The notes under the pieces: model-generated
Databases searched by the model: none
Seen by the model: the letters and a program-made list of their open reading frames with translations, nothing else
Told to the model about the DNA's origin: nothing
Made by a program: the position numbers and the translations under genes
Shown: piece after piece, positions 9,464 to 19,399 of the stretch
How the letters are laid out: each line of letters opens with the position of its first letter
Position numbering within the stretch: the stretch's first letter is position 1
Source: an uncultured Prevotella sp.
GTDB taxonomy: Bacteria; Bacteroidota; Bacteroidia; Bacteroidales; Bacteroidaceae
Direction of reading: 5' to 3'
Length of the DNA: 64,000 nt
Assembly: GCA_934202525.1 (NCBI GenBank)
Contig: CAKPYB010000005.1
Coordinates: 55,728-119,727 of the forward strand

Positions 9464-10654
9464 TTAATGATGACGTTTCCTGCCGAAGTTCACACCCACA
9501 TAAATATTGAGTGAGCCAAACGAATTGTTGGTAGAAAACTGTTTTTTCTTATAGTTGTAGGAATGGATGATGGTGCTGGCGCCCGCGTACCAATGCGTGT
9601 TGTTCCACACAATACCGAAGCGGCCTATTCCATCCAGGTTCACATTCTTGAAACTGAAGTTGGTAATGTCCAGATGTTCCCTTTCATTATCCGATTTCGA
9701 GCGGTTGTAAGCCACACCTACCGAGAGTGAAGCGTTGAAGAGCCAGTTCTTGGCGAAAACCCAGTTGTAAGCATAGCCGCAGGTTACGTTCACATCGCTG
9801 TATTTCACCTTGCTGAACATCAGCGAACTGTCTATTTGGGCTTCCGGAGTTCCCCCGTTTGTCAGATTTTTGTTCAGCCGTTCATCTACAAGATTGGTCA
9901 GTTTATCCCAGTCCACCTCCAGTTCATGCTCCGTGTAACCGATTCCCAGAAGCATGGAACCGGCACTTCTCCGCTGCACCGTACTCTGCGAATAGGCGGC
10001 AGGATAAGAGAAGCGGCGATGGTTGAAGATGTAATAAAGATTGAATCCCTTGATGCTCGATTTGAAACCGTCGAAAGGAGCCTTGCGGATAGGGTCACAA
10101 TCGATGTGCTCACCCAGATTCATCCGCAGAACATGATAGTCATTTCCCGTCTGTCGCCAGAACAGGTCTATTCCCAGCAGACTGCTGTAGAGGCTCAGGT
10201 CAAACTCCTTTTTATTAGTGTGGTTATTCCTGAAATTAATGTGCTTCAGGTCGAACGTATAACCCAGAAACACCCATCGCCAGCCCAGATAAGGCCCCAG
10301 GCGGTAAGAAGGATCAGGCGAGAAGGAAATGCTCTGTCCTTCGCTGTTTCTGAGCGTATATTCCTCATAGGTATTGGTGTTCTGCAACATTACCGTATAA
10401 TTATAGTGCTGGTCTTCGATGTAAGCCGAATCCGTACTGTTGAATTCTCTGAAGAACCGGGTGAACACATCTCCCACCTGATGGAAGAAGGTTTTGCGAT
10501 GGCGCTCTTTCACGAGGCTGTCCTGGGAATTGGACATGAACATCGTCTTGTTGAAGAGCGTTCCCAGCATGGTAGAATCCACGGGCTCCCCAGCCCTTGC
10601 CGAAGTGCAGGCAAGAGAACAGATAAATCCTACTATACAGAAACATCTCTTCAT
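9464..10654 (-). CDS. DUF4421 family outer-membrane-like protein
   Basis: This 396-residue protein has an N-terminal signal peptide ending near ARAGEP and a body of alternating aromatic and polar beta-strand segments. Typical DUF4421 stretches are visible (LGPYLGWRWVFLGYTFDLKH, SYNYKKKQF). The composition and the strand ending NIYVGVNFGRKRHH suggest an outer-membrane beta-barrel. No enzymatic role is known for the family. It sits in the minus-strand run between the Gfo/Idh/MocA gene and the DUF1460 gene. Confidence 0.8.
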   Translation of the reverse strand: MKRCFCIVGFICSLACTSARAGEPVDSTMLGTLFNKTMFMSNSQDSLVKERHRKTFFHQVGDVFTRFFREFNSTDSAYIEDQHYNYTVMLQNTNTYEEYTLRNSEGQSISFSPDPSYRLGPYLGWRWVFLGYTFDLKHINFRNNHTNKKEFDLSLYSSLLGIDLFWRQTGNDYHVLRMNLGEHIDCDPIRKAPFDGFKSSIKGFNLYYIFNHRRFSYPAAYSQSTVQRRSAGSMLLGIGYTEHELEVDWDKLTNLVDERLNKNLTNGGTPEAQIDSSLMFSKVKYSDVNVTCGYAYNWVFAKNWLFNASLSVGVAYNRSKSDNEREHLDITNFSFKNVNLDGIGRFGIVWNNTHWYAGASTIIHSYNYKKKQFSTNNSFGSLNIYVGVNFGRKRHH

Positions 10655-10692
10655 AACTTACGCTCTAATTCTGATGATGATTTTGTAAAAAA

Positions 10693-11676
10693 TCAGTTCT
10701 TCCACAATACTCGGTCCAGTACCCAGTTGACAGCCGTAGCCGAAACGCTGGTGCAGTCGCATTTTCCTATTCCCTGCAGATGCTGAATCACACTCTTGAT
10801 GAGTGGCAGCTGCACATAAGGCGGATTCGGAACCGTAATCAAGTTCCTTCCTTCGCTCGTAATCACTTCTATCGGCTGGTAAGTGAACACCGAGAATGAG
10901 AGCGAACCTTTCTCGCCAATCACCTCGATGCAGTCTTCCTTCGCACTCTCATGTCCCACGAAGCACCAGCTTCCGCTGCCCGGAATTCCACTCTCAAAGA
11001 AGAAGCACGCCGAGAGCGTATCTTCAGCCTGATAAAGATGCGCTCTGTTGGCAGGATAGCCGTGCGCACGGGTAATCACACCAAACAGATTCTGGAGCAA
11101 ATCTATCTGATGAGGAGCCAGGTCGTAGAAATAGCCGCCGCCCGCAATATCCGGCTGCAGTCGCCAAGGCATTTCCTTGCCGCTCTGAAAGTCGAGATCG
11201 CGCGGAGGAACCGAGAAGCGCACCTGCACATTTACCACATTACCGATGGTTCCGCTCTCGATAATCTCCTTTACCTTCTGGAAGTAAGGAAGATAACGGC
11301 GATAGTAAGCTACGAAGCAGGGAACACCCGTCTGCTCGCTGATGCGGTTGATGCGGATGCAGTCGTTGTAGCTCGCTGCCAGCGGTTTCTCTATGTAGCA
11401 GGGTTTGCCCGCACGCATCGCCATAATGGCGAAGGTGGCGTGAGAAGAAGGTGGCGTGGCGATGTAAACAGCATTCACATCGGGATCTTCTATCAATTCC
11501 GATGCATCCGTGTACCATTTGCGCACATGATGGCGCTCAGCATAGCTGCGTGCCTTGTTCTCGCTTCGGCTCATCACAGCCACCACCTGCGAACCCTCCA
11601 CTTCGTTGAAAGCCGGTCCGCTTTTCTTTTCGGTTACTTCTCCGCAGCCGATAAATCCCCAATTAATCTGTTTCAT
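10693..11676 (-). CDS. Gfo/Idh/MocA family oxidoreductase
   Basis: This is a 327-residue NAD(P)-dependent sugar or inositol dehydrogenase-type protein. The N-terminal Rossmann motif GFIGCGEVTEKKSGPAF lies at about residues 7-23, and the conserved EKPLAASYND segment carries the family lysine (EKP) near residue 95. The C-terminal alpha/beta domain includes GGGYFYDLAPHQIDLL with the family histidine. The substrate cannot be determined from sequence. It lies 29 bases after the engB-type gene on the same strand. Confidence 0.88.
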   Translation of the reverse strand: MKQINWGFIGCGEVTEKKSGPAFNEVEGSQVVAVMSRSENKARSYAERHHVRKWYTDASELIEDPDVNAVYIATPPSSHATFAIMAMRAGKPCYIEKPLAASYNDCIRINRISEQTGVPCFVAYYRRYLPYFQKVKEIIESGTIGNVVNVQVRFSVPPRDLDFQSGKEMPWRLQPDIAGGGYFYDLAPHQIDLLQNLFGVITRAHGYPANRAHLYQAEDTLSACFFFESGIPGSGSWCFVGHESAKEDCIEVIGEKGSLSFSVFTYQPIEVITSEGRNLITVPNPPYVQLPLIKSVIQHLQGIGKCDCTSVSATAVNWVLDRVLWKN

Positions 11677-11705
11677 TCTCTGTTGGTTTATTCTCTCCCG
11701 AAAGA

Positions 11706-12311
11706 TTATTCTCCGGCGAGCGATTTGTTGATTTCGTCAATATAGTCGAGCACCTCGTCGCGTCCCATCTTCTTTTCACTACTGGTAATGAAATAAGGTG
11801 GAAGTGCTTCCCAGCGGTCTTCCAGCGCATGCATCCATTTCTCCGCATTCATGCGAGCCTTGACCGGACCCAACTTGTCGGCCTTGGTAAAGACGATGCA
11901 GAAAGGAACGCCGCTCTCGCCCAGCCAGTCTACAAACTCGCGGTCTATCTTCTGCTGGTCGTGGCGCACGTCGATGAGCACAAAGACATTAGCCAACTGC
12001 TGGCGCTGCAGAATATAACTGCTTATCATTTGCTCCAGCTGCTTCTGTACGGTCTTCGAACGCTTGGCGAAACCATAGCCAGGAAGGTCAACCAGATACC
12101 ATTCGTTGTTGATGATGAAGTGGTTGATAAGCAGCGTTTTACCCGGTGTAGCTGAAGTCTTAGCCAAACCCTTGTGGTTGCAGAGCATATTGATGAGGCT
12201 CGATTTTCCCACATTACTTCTGCCGATGAAAGCATATTCAGCCTTCGTATCTTTCGGACACATGCTCACTCGTGGAGCCGATATTGTAAATTCTGATTTC
12301 TTAATTTCCAT
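11706..12311 (-). CDS. engB: YihA/EngB family ribosome biogenesis GTPase
   Basis: This is a 201-residue TRAFAC GTPase required for large-subunit maturation in most bacteria. The G-motifs are in order: G1 [12 protein letters not shown] near residue 32, G2 threonine in TPGKT, G3 [10 protein letters not shown], and G4 TKADK. Length and motif spacing match the YihA (YsxC) family. The start [16 protein letters not shown] is the first ATG of the frame and fits homologues. The 90-base gap upstream holds no gene. Confidence 0.94.
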   Translation of the reverse strand: MEIKKSEFTISAPRVSMCPKDTKAEYAFIGRSNVGKSSLINMLCNHKGLAKTSATPGKTLLINHFIINNEWYLVDLPGYGFAKRSKTVQKQLEQMISSYILQRQQLANVFVLIDVRHDQQKIDREFVDWLGESGVPFCIVFTKADKLGPVKARMNAEKWMHALEDRWEALPPYFITSSEKKMGRDEVLDYIDEINKSLAGE

Positions 12312-12401
12312 TCTTTCTATTTTCTTTTATAAATGTTTATTATTAACGGCCGCACATCAACTAATCATAAAGTTCAATGTTCAACGCTCAAAGTTCAAAA
12401 T

Positions 12402-14225
12402 CTAGAGCATTTCAGCCAGTTCCAGCCATCTCATTTCCTTCTCATCAAGTTCATCCTTGATTTCAGGCAGGCGCTTGCTTTTCTCCGTCAGTTCCTCAAC
12501 CGATAGATTTCCGCTGCAGAGTTCCTCTTCCAGCTTCTTCTGTTCATCGGTCAGCGCATCTATTTCCTGGGTCAGCTGCTCATATTCGCGCTTCTCCTTA
12601 TAGCTCATCTTGCGCTTGTTCTCAAAATTGGCGTCGCGCTTTGCCGTGCCTGCTCCGTCGCTTTCTGCCGTGGCATTTCCGTTCTTTGCCGGTTTCGCCT
12701 GTTCTGCCTCGTCCTTAGCCTGCATCCGGCTCCATTCCCTATACTGCGTATAGTTGCCAGGGAAATCCTGTATTTCGCCTTCGCCCTTGAAAACCAGCAG
12801 ATGGTCTACTACCTTGTCCATGAAATAGCGGTCGTGGCTCACTACGATTACGCAACCCGCAAAATCCTGAAGATATTCTTCCAGTACCTGCAGCGTCTGG
12901 ATGTCGAGGTCGTTGGTCGGCTCGTCCAGCACCAGGAAGTTCGGATTCCTCATCAGCACCGTACAGAGGTAAAGCTTGCGCTTCTCACCGCCGCTCAGCT
13001 TGTAAACGTAGTTGTGCTGCTCTTCGGGCGTAAAGAGGAAGAACTGCAGAAACTGCGAAGCCGTCATGTGCTTGCCGCCGCCCAGATCTATATAATCGGC
13101 AATCTCCGTAATCACGTCAATCACCTTCTGGTCTTCACGGAATTTCAGTCCCTCCTGCGAGAAATAGCCGAAGCGAACCGTCTCGCCGATGTCAAACTTG
13201 CCGCTGTCGGGCTGAACCTCGCCCAGCAGCATCTTGATGAAGGTCGATTTTCCCGTTCCGTTATTACCCACAATGCCCATCTTCTCGAAGCGGGCAAAGT
13301 TGTAGTAGAAGTTGTCGAGAATCACCTTCTTCTGTCCCCTGTCGTCGAAAGCCTTGCTCACATACTGGCATTCAAAAATCTTCGAACCTATATAAACGGT
13401 AGAAGCCTTCAGCCATACCTGTCGGTCTTCTATGCGCTGCTTTGCCACCTTCTCCAGCTCGTAGAAAGCATCCTCGCGGTATTTCGCCTTGTGTCCGCGA
13501 GCCTGAGGCTGACGGCGCATCCAGTCGAGTTCCCTGCGGTAGAGATTCTTCGAGTGCTGTATTTCGGCTCTCAGATTGTCCATTCTCTCCTGCCTCTTCT
13601 CCAGATAATAGGCATAATTGCCGCGGTAGGTGTAGATGGTGCGGTCGTCGAGTTCCAGAATCGTATTGCACACCTTGTCCAGGAAGAATCGGTCGTGCGT
13701 AACCATGAAGATGGTCTTGTTGCCGCGGTTCAGATAACCTTCCAGCCACTCTATCATCTCCAGGTCCAGGTGGTTGGTCGGCTCGTCCAGCATCAGGAAG
13801 TCGGGTTCCGTAATCAGCACATTCGCCAGCGCCACTCGCTTCTGCTGTCCGCCGCTGAGCTGTCCCATCGGCTGTTCCAGGTTGGTAATGTGCAGCTGGG
13901 TGAGAATCTGTTTCGCCTTCAGCACCTTCTCCGGATCATCCTCATGATTGAAGCACGCCTGCAGCACACTTTCCTCCGGATCAAACTGCGGCGACTGCTC
14001 CAGATAGCCCACCTTCAAATCGCGTCGGTAAATGATGTCTCCGCTCTCGTGTCCCTCTTTATCCATCAGCACCGACATGAGCGTAGACTTTCCCGTGCCG
14101 TTTCTCGCCACGAGTCCCACTTTCTGTCCTTCAGCGATAGAGAAGGAAATATTATCAAAAAGAACCTGTGCACCAAAGCGTTTGGTGAGGTTTTGAACGT
14201 CTAAATAGGGTATTTGACTAGCCAT
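12402..14225 (-). CDS. ABC-F family ATP-binding protein
   Basis: ABC-F proteins act on the ribosome rather than in membranes. Two nucleotide-binding domains are present: Walker A ARNGTGKST and signature LSGGQQKRVALA with FLMLDEPTNHLD, then GNNGTGKST, LSGGEKRKLYLC and FLVLDEPTNDLD. A charged linker lies between them, and the C-terminus is a coiled coil after a Lys/Ala-rich stretch, as in Uup-like members. I start it at MASQIPYLDV (14225) because an upstream in-frame ATG at 14306 would overlap the promoter boxes. The length is then 607 residues. Confidence 0.92.
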   Translation of the reverse strand: MASQIPYLDVQNLTKRFGAQVLFDNISFSIAEGQKVGLVARNGTGKSTLMSVLMDKEGHESGDIIYRRDLKVGYLEQSPQFDPEESVLQACFNHEDDPEKVLKAKQILTQLHITNLEQPMGQLSGGQQKRVALANVLITEPDFLMLDEPTNHLDLEMIEWLEGYLNRGNKTIFMVTHDRFFLDKVCNTILELDDRTIYTYRGNYAYYLEKRQERMDNLRAEIQHSKNLYRRELDWMRRQPQARGHKAKYREDAFYELEKVAKQRIEDRQVWLKASTVYIGSKIFECQYVSKAFDDRGQKKVILDNFYYNFARFEKMGIVGNNGTGKSTFIKMLLGEVQPDSGKFDIGETVRFGYFSQEGLKFREDQKVIDVITEIADYIDLGGGKHMTASQFLQFFLFTPEEQHNYVYKLSGGEKRKLYLCTVLMRNPNFLVLDEPTNDLDIQTLQVLEEYLQDFAGCVIVVSHDRYFMDKVVDHLLVFKGEGEIQDFPGNYTQYREWSRMQAKDEAEQAKPAKNGNATAESDGAGTAKRDANFENKRKMSYKEKREYEQLTQEIDALTDEQKKLEEELCSGNLSVEELTEKSKRLPEIKDELDEKEMRWLELAEML

Positions 14226-14241
14226 TTTTATTTTTTTTGTG

Positions 14242-14273
14242 CAAAGATAGGCAAAATATTTGGCAGAAACAAA
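14242..14273 (-). promoter_or_regulatory. Promoter of the ABC-F gene
   Basis: Read on the minus strand, TTTG (14273-14270) and TATCTTTG (14249-14242) are separated by exactly 20 bases and lie about 17 bases before the ABC-F start. It overlaps the rho promoter on the other strand. Confidence 0.75.
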
Positions 14274-14290
14274 TTTTTTAATTATCTTTG
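14259..14290 (+). promoter_or_regulatory. Promoter of rho
   Basis: TTTG at 14259-14262 and TATCTTTG at 14283-14290 are separated by 20 bases. The boxes interleave with those of the divergent ABC-F promoter, so both cannot be occupied easily at once. The rho leader would be about 80 bases. Confidence 0.75.
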
Positions 14291-14376
14291 CACACGAATT
14301 TATCAATCAATACCGTGTTTCCATTCAGAAACGCGACATTTCAGAAAGAAAATCATTAATATACAATATATAATAT

Positions 14377-16596
14377 ATGTATAGCAAAGAAGAATTACAA
14401 GCAAAGAGTGTCGTTCAGTTGAAGGACATTGCCAAGGAACTTGGAGCCAAGGTAAAAAAGAGCGATAACAAGGGAACTATCGTCTACGCCATTCTCGACG
14501 CCCAGGCAGAACAGCCAGCTCCTGAAGCAGCCCCTAAGCGCAAGCGCACCCGCATTGCAACCAAGAAAGAAGACCGTGTTTATTCCGTACACGGCAATGA
14601 AGGAGAGAATTTCGACGTGCAGAAGAACCAGGTATTGGGTCCTAACGGCGGCGAGACTGCTCCTCAGGCTATGAGCGAAACTGCCCCAGCCCCAGCGGTT
14701 GAGGAAGAAATCCAGTTCAGTCCGGCAGAGCAGAGTTTACAATCAGCTGCCCAGAAGCAGACTCTAAACCAATCAGGCGAAGACATCGAGGCTCAGGTAC
14801 TTGCCAACTTCCCGAAACACCGCGGCAGAAGAAGCAAGGCAGAACTCGAAGCCATTGCAGAAGCCAGAGCAGCTGCCATCAGAAAGCATCAGGCGGTAAA
14901 AGCCGAGATAGAAGCGCAGATGGCGAAAGATGCACAGGAGACGGCTAAACAGCAGGCTGCTACTGAGGCAGAACAGCCGGAAGAGGCAACAGCCGATAAC
15001 CAGCTGACTGCTCCTGAGCAGGCAGCACCTGAGCAAGCTGCCGTTCCTGAAGAGCAGTTCTCTGCCGGAAACGCTGAGAGCGCTAACATCAGCGGCGATT
15101 TGCAGGCGATGCTCCAGGCTAAGATGAATGCACAGAACGCAGCAGCAGCTCCAGCTCCGGCAGCAGCTCCGGCTCCAGCTGAGGAGGCAAAGGAAGAAGC
15201 TACTGAAAAAACTGCCACCGATAAGAAACAGGAGTCAGCTCCTATCCACTATACTGAAGGTATGAAGGTAGAACTCGATGCAGACGGAACCTGGAAGGGT
15301 GATCCGGGCGATGGAACCGATTTCATCCCGGTAGTCGACATTCCTATCGAAGACCAGGCTGCCATTCCTACTGTCGACATCTTCGACCGTCCTACCACTC
15401 CACAGACTTCTCACCAGCACACACCTGCTGCTGCCCCTGCAGCCAAGAACAAGCAGGAATCACCAGCCTACGATTTCAGCAATCTCGTGAAATCCAACGG
15501 TGTGCTCGAAGTGATTTCAGAGGGCTACGGATTCCTGCGCAGCAGCGATTACAATTACCTTTCTTCACCTGACGATGTTTATGTAGCATCCAGCTTCGTC
15601 AAGAAGTTCGGTCTGAAGACTGGCGATGTCATCGAGTGCAAGGTGCGTCCGCCTCATGAAGGCGAGAAATACTTCCCGCTCACCAGCATCATCAAGATCA
15701 ATGGCCGTGACCCGTCAGAGGTTCGTGACCGTGTTCCTTTCGAGCACCTCACCCCACTCTTCCCTGATGAGAAGTTCAATCTCTGTGGCGACCGCCGCAC
15801 CACCAATCTCAGCACCCGCATCGTAGACCTCTTCTCGCCAATCGGTAAGGGTCAGCGTGCGCTCATCGTGGCTCAGCCTAAGACCGGTAAGACCATCCTC
15901 ATGAAGGATATTGCCAACGCCATCGCAGCCAACCATCCTGAGGCTTACCTCATGATGCTGCTCATCGACGAGCGTCCTGAGGAGGTTACCGACATGGCAC
16001 GCACCGTGAATGCAGAGGTTATCGCCTCTACCTTCGACGAGCCTGCAGAGCGCCATGTCAAGATTGCCGGAATCGTGCTCGAGAAGGCTAAGAGAATGGT
16101 AGAATGCGGACACGATGTTGTCATCTTCCTCGATTCCATCACCCGTCTCGCCCGTGCCTACAACACCACAGCTCCTGCATCTGGTAAGGTGCTCACCGGT
16201 GGTGTAGATGCAAACGCCCTCCAGAAGCCTAAGCGTTTCTTCGGTGCTGCGCGTAACATCGAAGGCGGCGGTTCGCTCACCATCATCGCTACTGCCCTCA
16301 TCGATACAGGTAGTAAGATGGATGAAGTCATCTTCGAGGAGTTCAAGGGAACAGGTAACATGGAGTTGCAGCTCGACCGCTCACTCAGCAACAAGCGCAT
16401 CTTCCCTGCTGTCAACCTCATTTCTTCGTCTACCCGTCGCGACGATCTCCTGCAGGACAAGACAACGCTCGACCGCATGTGGATTCTGCGCAAGTATCTG
16501 TCAGATATGAACGCTATCGAGGCGATGAGCACCATCCACAAGAATATGCAGCATACTCGCAACAACGACGAGTTCCTGCTCTCTATGAATTCATAA
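14377..16596 (+). CDS. rho: Transcription termination factor Rho with long N-terminal insertion
   Basis: Rho is the hexameric RNA helicase that ends transcription. The N-terminal Rho_N helix-extension-helix domain is at about residues 1-45 ([20 protein letters not shown]). A long low-complexity insertion rich in Ala, Pro, Gln and Glu fills about 50-365. The S1-like RNA-binding domain follows ([20 protein letters not shown]), then the ATPase core with Walker A PKTGKT and Walker [17 protein letters not shown]. At 739 residues it is far longer than the about 420 of E. coli Rho, as is common in Bacteroidota. Confidence 0.97.
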   Translation: MYSKEELQAKSVVQLKDIAKELGAKVKKSDNKGTIVYAILDAQAEQPAPEAAPKRKRTRIATKKEDRVYSVHGNEGENFDVQKNQVLGPNGGETAPQAMSETAPAPAVEEEIQFSPAEQSLQSAAQKQTLNQSGEDIEAQVLANFPKHRGRRSKAELEAIAEARAAAIRKHQAVKAEIEAQMAKDAQETAKQQAATEAEQPEEATADNQLTAPEQAAPEQAAVPEEQFSAGNAESANISGDLQAMLQAKMNAQNAAAAPAPAAAPAPAEEAKEEATEKTATDKKQESAPIHYTEGMKVELDADGTWKGDPGDGTDFIPVVDIPIEDQAAIPTVDIFDRPTTPQTSHQHTPAAAPAAKNKQESPAYDFSNLVKSNGVLEVISEGYGFLRSSDYNYLSSPDDVYVASSFVKKFGLKTGDVIECKVRPPHEGEKYFPLTSIIKINGRDPSEVRDRVPFEHLTPLFPDEKFNLCGDRRTTNLSTRIVDLFSPIGKGQRALIVAQPKTGKTILMKDIANAIAANHPEAYLMMLLIDERPEEVTDMARTVNAEVIASTFDEPAERHVKIAGIVLEKAKRMVECGHDVVIFLDSITRLARAYNTTAPASGKVLTGGVDANALQKPKRFFGAARNIEGGGSLTIIATALIDTGSKMDEVIFEEFKGTGNMELQLDRSLSNKRIFPAVNLISSSTRRDDLLQDKTTLDRMWILRKYLSDMNAIEAMSTIHKNMQHTRNNDEFLLSMNS

Positions 16597-16691
16597 CCCT
16601 TCATCCGGGTTTAACCATATCTGAATATCCGGCAAAAGGCTCCGTTCATCGGCAGTCTTTACTAGATATAAAAGAAGAGAGATTTGAAAGA

Positions 16692-16737
16692 GAAGGGCAA
16701 GTTCCATTTTCGGGATTTGCCCTTCGTGCTTTTTTAC
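16692..16737 (+). terminator. Rho-independent terminator after rho
   Basis: The stem GAAGGGCAA (16692-16700) pairs with TTGCCCTTC (16717-16725) and is followed by a T-rich tract. Confidence 0.75.
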
Positions 16738-16781
16738 TGTTTAAAATCATTAAAAAAATATTCCATTTCATTTTTTATTCG

Positions 16782-16821
16782 TATCTTTGCTAATCTTAAA
16801 CACAGAGGGGCGCAAAGCCCC
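16782..16821 (+). promoter_or_regulatory. Promoter and leader hairpin of the phosphorylase gene
   Basis: TATCTTTG at 16782-16789 is a good -7 box; the upstream TTTG box is not exact. The leader contains a short GC hairpin (GGGGC 16807-16811 with GCCCC 16817-16821) about 37 bases before the start codon. Confidence 0.5.
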
Positions 16822-16857
16822 AATATAAATAATGTATAACTTAAAATCAAAAGAACC

Positions 16858-17730
16858 ATGAGCAAATATTTTGCAGAATCAGAATTGATTATCAATGAAG
16901 ACGGAAGCTGCTTCCACCTTCATCTACGCCCGGAACAAGTGGCTGATAAAGTAATCCTCGTTGGCGACCCAGGTCGCGTAGCCCTCGTAGCCTCCCATTT
17001 CGATGAGAAGGAATGCGAAGTTTCAAGTCGGGAATTCCACGCCATCACCGGCACATATAAAGGCAAGCGAATCACCGTGCAGAGCACCGGAATAGGATGC
17101 GATAATATCGACATCGTAGTCAACGAGCTCGATGCGCTGAAGAACATCGATTTCAAAACCCGCACCGAGAAACCCGAGCACACCACGCTCACCCTCGTGC
17201 GCATCGGAACCTGCGGCGGTCTGCAGCTCAACTGCCCTGCCGGAACCTTCGTAGCCTCGCAGAAGAGCATCGGTTTCGACGGACTCATCAACTTCTATGC
17301 CCGTCGCAACGAAATCTGCGACCTCGAAACAGAGGCAGAATTCAAGCGCCAGGTAAAATGGAACGACCAGATTGGCAACCCATACTGTGTAGACAACAAT
17401 CCGGAACTGCTCAACCAGATAGCCAGCGATGATATGGTACGCGGAATCACCATAGCCTGTGGCGGTTTCTACGGACCTCAGGGCCGCGAACTCCGTGCCC
17501 CACTTGCCGACCCGGAACTTAATCAGAAGATTGAAGCATTCGAGTATAACGGTCTGCGCATCAACAACTTCGAGATGGAGAGCTCAGCCCTCGCCGGTCT
17601 CTCCCTCCTCCTCGGCCATAAAGCCCTCACCTGCTGCATGGTCATCGCCAACCGCCGTGCCCTCAGCGCCAACACCGGCTACAAGAGCACCATCGACAAT
17701 TTGATAAAAGTTGTATTAGATAGAATCTAG
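16858..17730 (+). CDS. udp: Nucleoside phosphorylase (uridine phosphorylase-like)
   Basis: This 290-residue enzyme belongs to the nucleoside phosphorylase family that splits nucleosides with phosphate in salvage pathways. Family motifs include the phosphate loop VGDPGRVALVASHFDE near residue 36, the TGIGCDNIDIV segment, and the C-terminal NNFEMESSALAGLSLLLGH that binds the nucleoside ribose. The FEMES motif and overall length favour uridine phosphorylase, but the base preference is an inference. It has its own promoter and is followed by a repeat element. Confidence 0.85.
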   Translation: MSKYFAESELIINEDGSCFHLHLRPEQVADKVILVGDPGRVALVASHFDEKECEVSSREFHAITGTYKGKRITVQSTGIGCDNIDIVVNELDALKNIDFKTRTEKPEHTTLTLVRIGTCGGLQLNCPAGTFVASQKSIGFDGLINFYARRNEICDLETEAEFKRQVKWNDQIGNPYCVDNNPELLNQIASDDMVRGITIACGGFYGPQGRELRAPLADPELNQKIEAFEYNGLRINNFEMESSALAGLSLLLGHKALTCCMVIANRRALSANTGYKSTIDNLIKVVLDRI

Positions 17731-17744
17731 CTCCATTGCAGCAA

Positions 17745-17835
17745 TACGCCCTGAAAGGGCAGAAGCTCCTAGCCCAGGGCAACACCCTGGGTTAAAACAG
17801 CAAACAACCCTGTCGCCCTGAAAGGGCAAAAGCTT
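17745..17835. repeat. Palindromic intergenic repeat (REP-like)
   Basis: Two GCCCTGAAAGGGC palindromes (17748-17760 and 17815-17827) flank a third inverted repeat, CCCAGGG with CCCTGGG (17773-17779 and 17785-17791). This pattern resembles REP-like elements that occur in many copies in Bacteroidota genomes. It fills most of the gap between the phosphorylase and mnmE. Confidence 0.6.
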
Positions 17836-17853
17836 TAAAATACGAATCAATAA

Positions 17854-19257
17854 ATGAAGAATCAAGAAGAATGTATCTGCACCCTGGCAACCCCAGCCGG
17901 CGGTGCAATCGGAATCATCCGACTCAGCGGCTCTAACGCCATTTCCCTCACCGACAAAATCTTCCAGTCTGCCAACGGCAAATCCCTGGAAGAAGCCAAG
18001 CCCTACACTCTGCATTATGGCGAAATCAAGGATAAGGATGGCAACACCATCGATGATGTACTGGTAAGCGTGTTCCGTGCACCCCACAGTTATACAGGCG
18101 AGAACTCCACCGAGATTTCCTGTCATGGCAGCCGATACATTCTTCAGCAGGTTCTCCATCGCTTTACAGAGGTAGGATGTCGCCAGGCAGAACCGGGCGA
18201 ATACACCCGTCGTGCCTATCTCAACGGAAAGATGGACCTCTCCCAGGCAGAAGCCGTAGCTGATCTCATCGCCTCTACCAACAAGGCAACCCACAAGATG
18301 GCGCTCAGCCAACTGAAGGGTCATTTCAGCAACGAACTCTCCCTCCTTCGCGAAAAATTATTAAAGATGACTTCGCTCCTGGAGTTGGAGCTCGACTTCA
18401 GCGACCACGAAGAACTGGAGTTTGCCGACCGCAGCGAACTCCAGGCACTAGCCGAAGAAATCAATCACAAGATTACCACCCTCGCCCACTCCTTCGAGAC
18501 CGGCAATGCCCTAAAGCAGGGAGTAGCCGTAGCCATCGTAGGCAAGACGAATGTGGGCAAGAGCACCCTGCTCAACCGTCTGCTCCACGAGGAGAAGGCA
18601 ATCGTGAGCGACATTCACGGAACCACCCGAGATGTAATCGAAGACACCACCCTCATCGACGGAATCACCTTCCGCTTTATTGACACAGCCGGAATCCGCA
18701 AGACGGATGATGTGGTAGAGAACATCGGAATAGAGCGCACTTTCCAGAAGATGGAAGAGGCGAAGATAGTAATCTGGCTGTTGGATGATCAGCCGTCAGC
18801 CTCAGAAATCGAGGAGATGAAGCAGAAGAACCAGGGCAAGAAGCTGCTGGTGGTATTTAATAAGATGGATAAACTTGAGAATGATAAACTTGCGTTCAAT
18901 AAGTTCACCCATTCCTGCGGCTCAGATTCCAGCGAAGCTGAATCCCCACTCTTCATCAGTGCCCGCACAGGCGAGAACGTTTCATCCCTGGAGCAGGCAT
19001 TAGTAAGAGCCGCTGATATTCCTGAGATTACAGAGAACGACGTCATCATAACGAGTGCCCGCCACTACGAGGCCCTTCTCCGTGCCCAATCTTCCCTCTC
19101 CCGAGTATTGGAGTCGATGGAAATGGGCATGAGCGGCGACATCATCGCCGAAGACCTGAAAATGGTATTGGAAGAATTGGGTGAAATCACTGGCGGACAG
19201 ATCAGTAGTCAGGAAACGCTAAACAATATCTTCAAGCACTTTTGCATCGGAAAATAA
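17854..19257 (+). CDS. mnmE: tRNA uridine-5-carboxymethylaminomethyl modification GTPase MnmE
   Basis: MnmE works with MnmG to modify the wobble uridine of several tRNAs. The N-terminal tetrahydrofolate-binding domain starts ICTLATPAGGAIGIIRLSG. The G domain has G1 GKTNVGKSTLLN near residue 228, the TTRD loop, DTAG and NKMD. The protein ends in the invariant C-I-G-K with the catalytic cysteine. At 467 residues it is full length. Its final codons (TGC ATC GGA AAA TAA) are the first bases of the 157-bp repeat that bounds the island. Confidence 0.96.
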   Translation: MKNQEECICTLATPAGGAIGIIRLSGSNAISLTDKIFQSANGKSLEEAKPYTLHYGEIKDKDGNTIDDVLVSVFRAPHSYTGENSTEISCHGSRYILQQVLHRFTEVGCRQAEPGEYTRRAYLNGKMDLSQAEAVADLIASTNKATHKMALSQLKGHFSNELSLLREKLLKMTSLLELELDFSDHEELEFADRSELQALAEEINHKITTLAHSFETGNALKQGVAVAIVGKTNVGKSTLLNRLLHEEKAIVSDIHGTTRDVIEDTTLIDGITFRFIDTAGIRKTDDVVENIGIERTFQKMEEAKIVIWLLDDQPSASEIEEMKQKNQGKKLLVVFNKMDKLENDKLAFNKFTHSCGSDSSEAESPLFISARTGENVSSLEQALVRAADIPEITENDVIITSARHYEALLRAQSSLSRVLESMEMGMSGDIIAEDLKMVLEELGEITGGQISSQETLNNIFKHFCIGK

Positions 19258-19399
19258 GTATAAATAGGGAACGCAGCGCGTTCCCTATCTGTTAGCCCCA
19301 CTCCTTCTTCACATCAAAGCAGGGACAAGCCTTGTTGGCAAACTCATTATGACCATGAATCGTGGCTAATGGATATTCCTCCTTCAGCTGCTCGATGAG
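19243..19399. repeat. Left copy of the 157-bp direct repeat (putative attL)
   Basis: This segment recurs at 63338-63494 in the same orientation with one mismatch in 157 bases (G against A at 19364). It begins exactly at the C-I-G-K-stop codons of mnmE and runs through the terminator into the 3' part of the amidase gene. The distance between copies is 44095 bases. The location matches the attachment site of SGI1-type islands in other bacteria. Confidence 0.85.
19264..19288. terminator. Bidirectional terminator between mnmE and the amidase gene
   Basis: An 11-bp perfect inverted repeat (ATAGGGAACGC and its complement, loop of three bases) separates the convergent genes. It is duplicated within the right repeat copy. 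Confidence 0.8.
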
